Shown: positions 61,301 through 64,000 of the stretch, piece by piece
How the letters are laid out: each line of letters begins with the position of its first letter
Numbering within the stretch: the stretch's first letter is position 1
Assembly (NCBI GenBank): GCA_900540545.1
Contig: UQGJ01000001.1
Span: 124,001 to 188,000, forward strand
Direction: 5' to 3'
Source of the DNA: an uncultured Eubacteriales bacterium
GTDB lineage: Bacteria > Bacillota > Clostridia > Oscillospirales > Oscillospiraceae
Length of the DNA stretch: 64,000 bases
Position numbers and translations under genes: made by a program
Notes under the pieces: generated by a model
The model's input: the letters and a program-made list of their open reading frames with translations, nothing else
Databases searched by the model: none
Told to the model about the DNA's origin: nothing

Positions 61301-64000
61301 AGCTGGCCCGCCAGATGTCATTTACGTTATTGGGAATGGGGACCTCCCCCTGCGTTACGTGAGTTCCGTCCTTTCCGTCCACCTGGGAAATATAGAGCCT
61401 GCCCGCCGTGATGGGCCGGTCGTCTCCAATCGTTACGGTATAGCCGAACTCACCTTCCGGAATACCACCCAGCTTTGTAAAGAACACGTCCGGCCCCACG
61501 CCGTCCACGTAGTTGATTTCCCGCTTCACCATGGTGGCGTTGCCGAACTCGTCACAGATGAAGGCGCGGTAGGTACCGCTCTCCGTAATGGATTGTACGA
61601 AGGGCTCGTAGGCCGTCCAGCTCGTTTTCCCGGCTACGGCATAGGAAATGATGGCCCCGTTGGGGGAGGATGCCTTCGCAAAGCTCAGCGAGGCTCCGTT
61701 GACCTGACCGCCGTCCTCCGGCGCCTCCGGCGAGACCGACACCTCCAGCATGGGTTGCCCCCCACGCACATAGGCGGTGACCTGCCGCACGGGAGAGACG
61801 TATCCGTTTTGCAGGACAAATCGATAGCAGATGGTGTTTTCCTCCTGATTTTTCAGGACGGGGACGGTGGGGTAGGTCGACAGCCCCAAATCCGTCGTGG
61901 GGTCGTAGTCGTCCTCAGTGATGGGGCCGTCCACCAAGCGTACCGCCGCCCGGTCAAATGGCCCAAGGGCGGAATAGGACGCGCGGCTCTCCCCCGCCGG
62001 GTCGTCCGCGTTCCAGAACTTCCAATACACCTCGGAGTAGCCCTCGGAATAGTCCGGAAGCCCCTTCACGCCGAAGGACAGATAGCGTTCCCGGGTAAAG
62101 CCCGGTTCCTCATAGCTGCCCAGCTTGACGTTGGTGAAGTAGTAGCCCTCCGGCAGCTCGGATGTATCCGTCGTGACTCGGGCAAAGGTATGCAGGTTCG
62201 TCGTCCCATACCCTGTGGACAGATAGTAATCGGACATGCCAAATTCGGTTGGCTCCTCCATGTAGAGGAAAATGTCCTCATATTTGGCCTTGGTCTGCAT
62301 CCGGTCCGCGTTGCTGTTGTAGTTGTTTCTGCCGGCGCCCAGCACGTCCACCGTCACCGTGACGGTGTAATAGCCCGTCTCGTAGGCCCTGGGCACGTCT
62401 TCCGTGCCCCCGTTCGCGGGTCCGTCCGGGATCTCCGACGGGAAAACAAAGGTCTGGTCCTCCCTCCCAGGCTCCAGGGGGAAGCTGCACTCCCACGTTG
62501 GATGATCGCCCGTCTTGCCCATATAGGTCAGGGTCACAGTGGAGCGTTCGAAGTCCACGTCGTCCACGCCCCACTCCGGTATGAATTCGTTCCGAACGGT
62601 AAAGGGGAGCTGGGCCCCTGACAGACTGCGCAGGACCCGGGGCGTATCGTCGGTATTGGGGTCGTATTCCTCTGTGCCGGCCCGCAGGTCGTTGGGCGTG
62701 CCATCGGGGTCCTTTGGAGCGCCGAAGGTCACAGTGTTAGGCGAGCGGCTCCCGCCGAACTGCTCCGTATAGCTTGCGGTTCGGAACTCCAGCTCCTCAA
62801 GCGAGGTGCTGGCCGTCGGAATTGTCGTTCCTCCGAATGCAGAGTGGTCGCCGTAGGCGGTCAGCAGAATGGCGTGCTGCTCACCGTAGAAGCTCCGCCA
62901 AAGGGTGTCCAGGTTCTGGGCTAGGTCGGCGTCGTCCGTCACCGGCGTCGAGTCGCCGAACTCGTAATTCTCCGCTGTCTTGGAATAGGTGGCGTGGAAC
63001 CAGCCGTCGGTCACCCATGTGCCGGATTGATTATCGTGATAGACCAGGCCGCCCTGGTCGCTCACGCCCTCACTTCTGCTGGTAAATGCGCGGACAAAAT
63101 AGTCATCCGGCGCTTCCGTGAGCTGATCTTCCAGCAGGAAGAGGGTCGTGGTGGCGGTCTTGTCGATGTTGTCGTCGTCTCCCGCGTACAGCGGCGGCGC
63201 CTGCACCGTGATTGGATGGGCGTAGCCGCCGATATTCCCAGTGTAGTCGGGATAATTGCCCAGAAGCAGCTCGGGGTCGAAGCCCAGCTCGTAGGAGTAG
63301 GCGGCGCCCACCAGGTCATAAGTATAGTCTTTGGTCGCCGTTCGCTCATTGCCCTCTGTGTCGAAGGCCCGGACGGACAGCGTGCCGCTGTGGGTCTCGC
63401 TGTCCGCCAGCCCCTCCTGAGTGACAGTGAAGGTAAAGGGCTGCCCTTCTTCCGCCTCGTTCTCGGGCGTGTTCCAATCGGCTTCACCGAGGCCCCAGCT
63501 ATACTCCACGGCGCCCAGGTCGCTGGCATAGTCGGAGACCTTTACCGTGATGGCGACGGAGCTCTGATCCCCGGGCGCATAGGTCTTGACCACGCTGGAA
63601 AAGTCGATGAGCGGCGGGGTGCCGTCCCCCTTCTGATTCAGGGTCCAGGCTATGCTGGCGGAATTGCGGGCGTAGTCCCGGACGTTCACTAGGGCTTTCA
63701 ACGTTTTGAAGTTGTAGTCCACCCCGTCGATGAGCTGGAAATGCAGATAGACCGTATTCCCACCCGGAAGCTGGGGGAAGGAGCCGGAGTACCCCGTGGT
63801 GTAGTCCTCTTCCGCCGGGCGCAGGGCGCCATCTGGTCCGGAGCGGACGGCGTACCGGTAGGGTCTCATGCCAGTCTCCAGGCCGAAGGTGCCCTTCAGG
63901 TCAGTGATCCCGCTGGTGTAGGCTGGGTTGTTGAGATCGCCATTGTCCTGGACCTGGATGGGGATATAGAAGGAGTTCACGTCGTCTCCGCCGTCGTCAT
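58383..64000 (-). CDS. Giant Ig-like surface protein, N-terminus beyond window
   Basis: The frame is open to position 64000 (…DDGGDD before VNSFYIP), so the gene continues past the window, and a GTG near 63980 is not the start. At least 1872 codons are present. Many modules of about 90-110 residues with Ig-like phrases are seen (DTTAPVVLGEAKW, TPPTGTVAYRLMPGSKTVRA, DYASDLGAVEYSWGLGEADW), and the C-terminus is a small beta domain ending FYVYVGQ. There is no SLH domain. It ends 43 bases before the 2333-aa SLH gene, so they probably form one operon and the SLH protein may help hold it at the surface. Confidence 0.82.
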   Translation of the reverse strand, partial: DDGGDDVNSFYIPIQVQDNGDLNNPAYTSGITDLKGTFGLETGMRPYRYAVRSGPDGALRPAEEDYTTGYSGSFPQLPGGNTVYLHFQLIDGVDYNFKTLKALVNVRDYARNSASIAWTLNQKGDGTPPLIDFSSVVKTYAPGDQSSVAITVKVSDYASDLGAVEYSWGLGEADWNTPENEAEEGQPFTFTVTQEGLADSETHSGTLSVRAFDTEGNERTATKDYTYDLVGAAYSYELGFDPELLLGNYPDYTGNIGGYAHPITVQAPPLYAGDDDNIDKTATTTLFLLEDQLTEAPDDYFVRAFTSRSEGVSDQGGLVYHDNQSGTWVTDGWFHATYSKTAENYEFGDSTPVTDDADLAQNLDTLWRSFYGEQHAILLTAYGDHSAFGGTTIPTASTSLEELEFRTASYTEQFGGSRSPNTVTFGAPKDPDGTPNDLRAGTEEYDPNTDDTPRVLRSLSGAQLPFTVRNEFIPEWGVDDVDFERSTVTLTYMGKTGDHPTWECSFPLEPGREDQTFVFPSEIPDGPANGGTEDVPRAYETGYYTVTVTVDVLGAGRNNYNSNADRMQTKAKYEDIFLYMEEPTEFGMSDYYLSTGYGTTNLHTFARVTTDTSELPEGYYFTNVKLGSYEEPGFTRERYLSFGVKGLPDYSEGYSEVYWKFWNADDPAGESRASYSALGPFDRAAVRLVDGPITEDDYDPTTDLGLSTYPTVPVLKNQEENTICYRFVLQNGYVSPVRQVTAYVRGGQPMLEVSVSPEAPEDGGQVNGASLSFAKASSPNGAIISYAVAGKTSWTAYEPFVQSITESGTYRAFICDEFGNATMVKREINYVDGVGPDVFFTKLGGIPEGEFGYTVTIGDDRPITAGRLYISQVDGKDGTHVTQGEVPIPNNVNDIWRASSFQPSGVYESKLISPCTYNESLERYELGLEIKGVCPYLADVPDTSPARWINFSASDDMGNLSTMTTDTGMNSGFNTKPTCTGTKYGESDGLTLTFNSPVRKGPGAVFSHSLTGLPIYRDGKHVITYYDLFGNKYTQEIDVTAFDGLGLEVDWSEDQPTRDNVTLSIAAIEGSVITGITAVPDGVVDHTVAADGGSATATVRENAELRVGVKSAGDGQKTKVFFIRVDNIDRVLEPAEIRYTYASPPVAGETTGDVTASLFCEEEVEGLSGEALTYTFTLDGPTTHTFVYRDMAGNQGSLTAVCPVRIVPDPNAVDPKKPPAFSVELKKGLRGLYSTVGRYPDDDGDISLTLEPAQSYVFYFESPVRGVKLFVSEQDTAEAPDYQSGVSAEIAGVTAAGMTVTVKANASFKVWLVDRWGNSAALLIPAGQIDNTPPTGTVAYRLMPGSKTVRAYLKPDGEETVTVVNKAGVAQETEPSEYQNLWYHDFTENGTFLFALEDAVGNAGTVEAKVVTLDTTAPVVLGEAKWSGELEKPTNRPISAQFILSKNIRNVEAAWTGPETGDGDVTEHITVQLAGSTATVTYLKNTPALTLTFKALNGLTCTAKLPAVGNMDLTPPEISEGPAVALSANKRTATISFKTGEAVMCAQAPKFGGDGQPVYETEFSFTVQANGTYTIDLTDAAGNWGTGSAEVTGIDRDVLTLTYRKGTNGTEEPYAFRLGRLKNGDTVYVKANKAVDVVYTTGETTSHPQSVAADTWVATPFTIAEGSASYAITATDKREDKVTAYLDVLPPDTLPPVLLLKAPTLPIAMDSSADDLRTAILGNLTVTDDRSARDKITLDVETNGVTLSQTGLYMATVTATDEKGNQSEPISVPVRVYGPEDLYAQIGDTLVFPNSTVVVNETSLTIQLYNLPEGEPYTIRYKAGYKTTGQMKIGSTPVVDGVLRLKQEQYYTIYVRTQSRKELLFYVYVGQ

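Noticed and set aside
63960..63980. GTG near 63980 as start of the giant Ig-like protein
   Set aside because: The frame remains open upstream to the window edge, there is no signal peptide and the codons before it are coding-like.

Overview
The window reads as a high-GC member of the Clostridia, most like the Oscillospiraceae group. Support comes from Gram-positive S-layer homology (SLH) surface proteins, strong Shine-Dalgarno sites, consensus sigma-A promoters and a conjugation gene set typical of Firmicute integrative elements. Almost every gene is on the minus strand, so transcription runs from high to low coordinates.

Positions 1 to about 51,025 look like one arm of a large integrative and conjugative element (ICE). 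Its right boundary is marked at 51,026-51,081 by the 3' part of a tRNA-Leu gene, from the anticodon loop to CCA, next to five degenerate 10-bp direct repeats. Reading inward from that end there are two related small DNA-binding-like proteins, ParA, ParB, a RelE/Gp49-like toxin with an unusual partner, small orphans and DinD. Then comes about 15 kb of cargo: three SLH proteins (345, 2880 and 1571 aa), a 62-aa orphan and two tandem modules that look like type I toxin-antitoxin loci. The conjugation block follows (29.7-14.6 kb): pilin-like protein, VirB6/TrbL-like channel with a very long tail, membrane C39 peptidase, small HTH protein, PrgI-like protein, VirB4 and VirD4 ATPases, a RepA_N-type initiator and an S1-like protein. 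A convergent AT-rich gene (13,029-14,504, plus strand) with an HEAYH motif interrupts the element and is the clearest foreign insert.

The last block (12.7-1 kb) is a long operon of tightly overlapping genes. It encodes an SF2 helicase with an inserted zinc ribbon, a second DnaN clamp, about ten small orphan proteins (several Cys-rich, one with an AbrB fold), a RavA-like MoxR ATPase, a sigma-like factor, SSB and a ViaA-like VWA protein cut by the window edge. These probably support replication and maintenance of the element during transfer. No relaxase, integrase or oriT was recognised, so they are presumably left of position 1.

Right of 51,081 the sequence is probably chromosome. It holds a 2333-aa SLH protein preceded in the same orientation by a very large Ig-like surface protein that runs off the window. 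Hairpins with terminator character sit just upstream of several element operons, which hints at attenuation or antitermination control.
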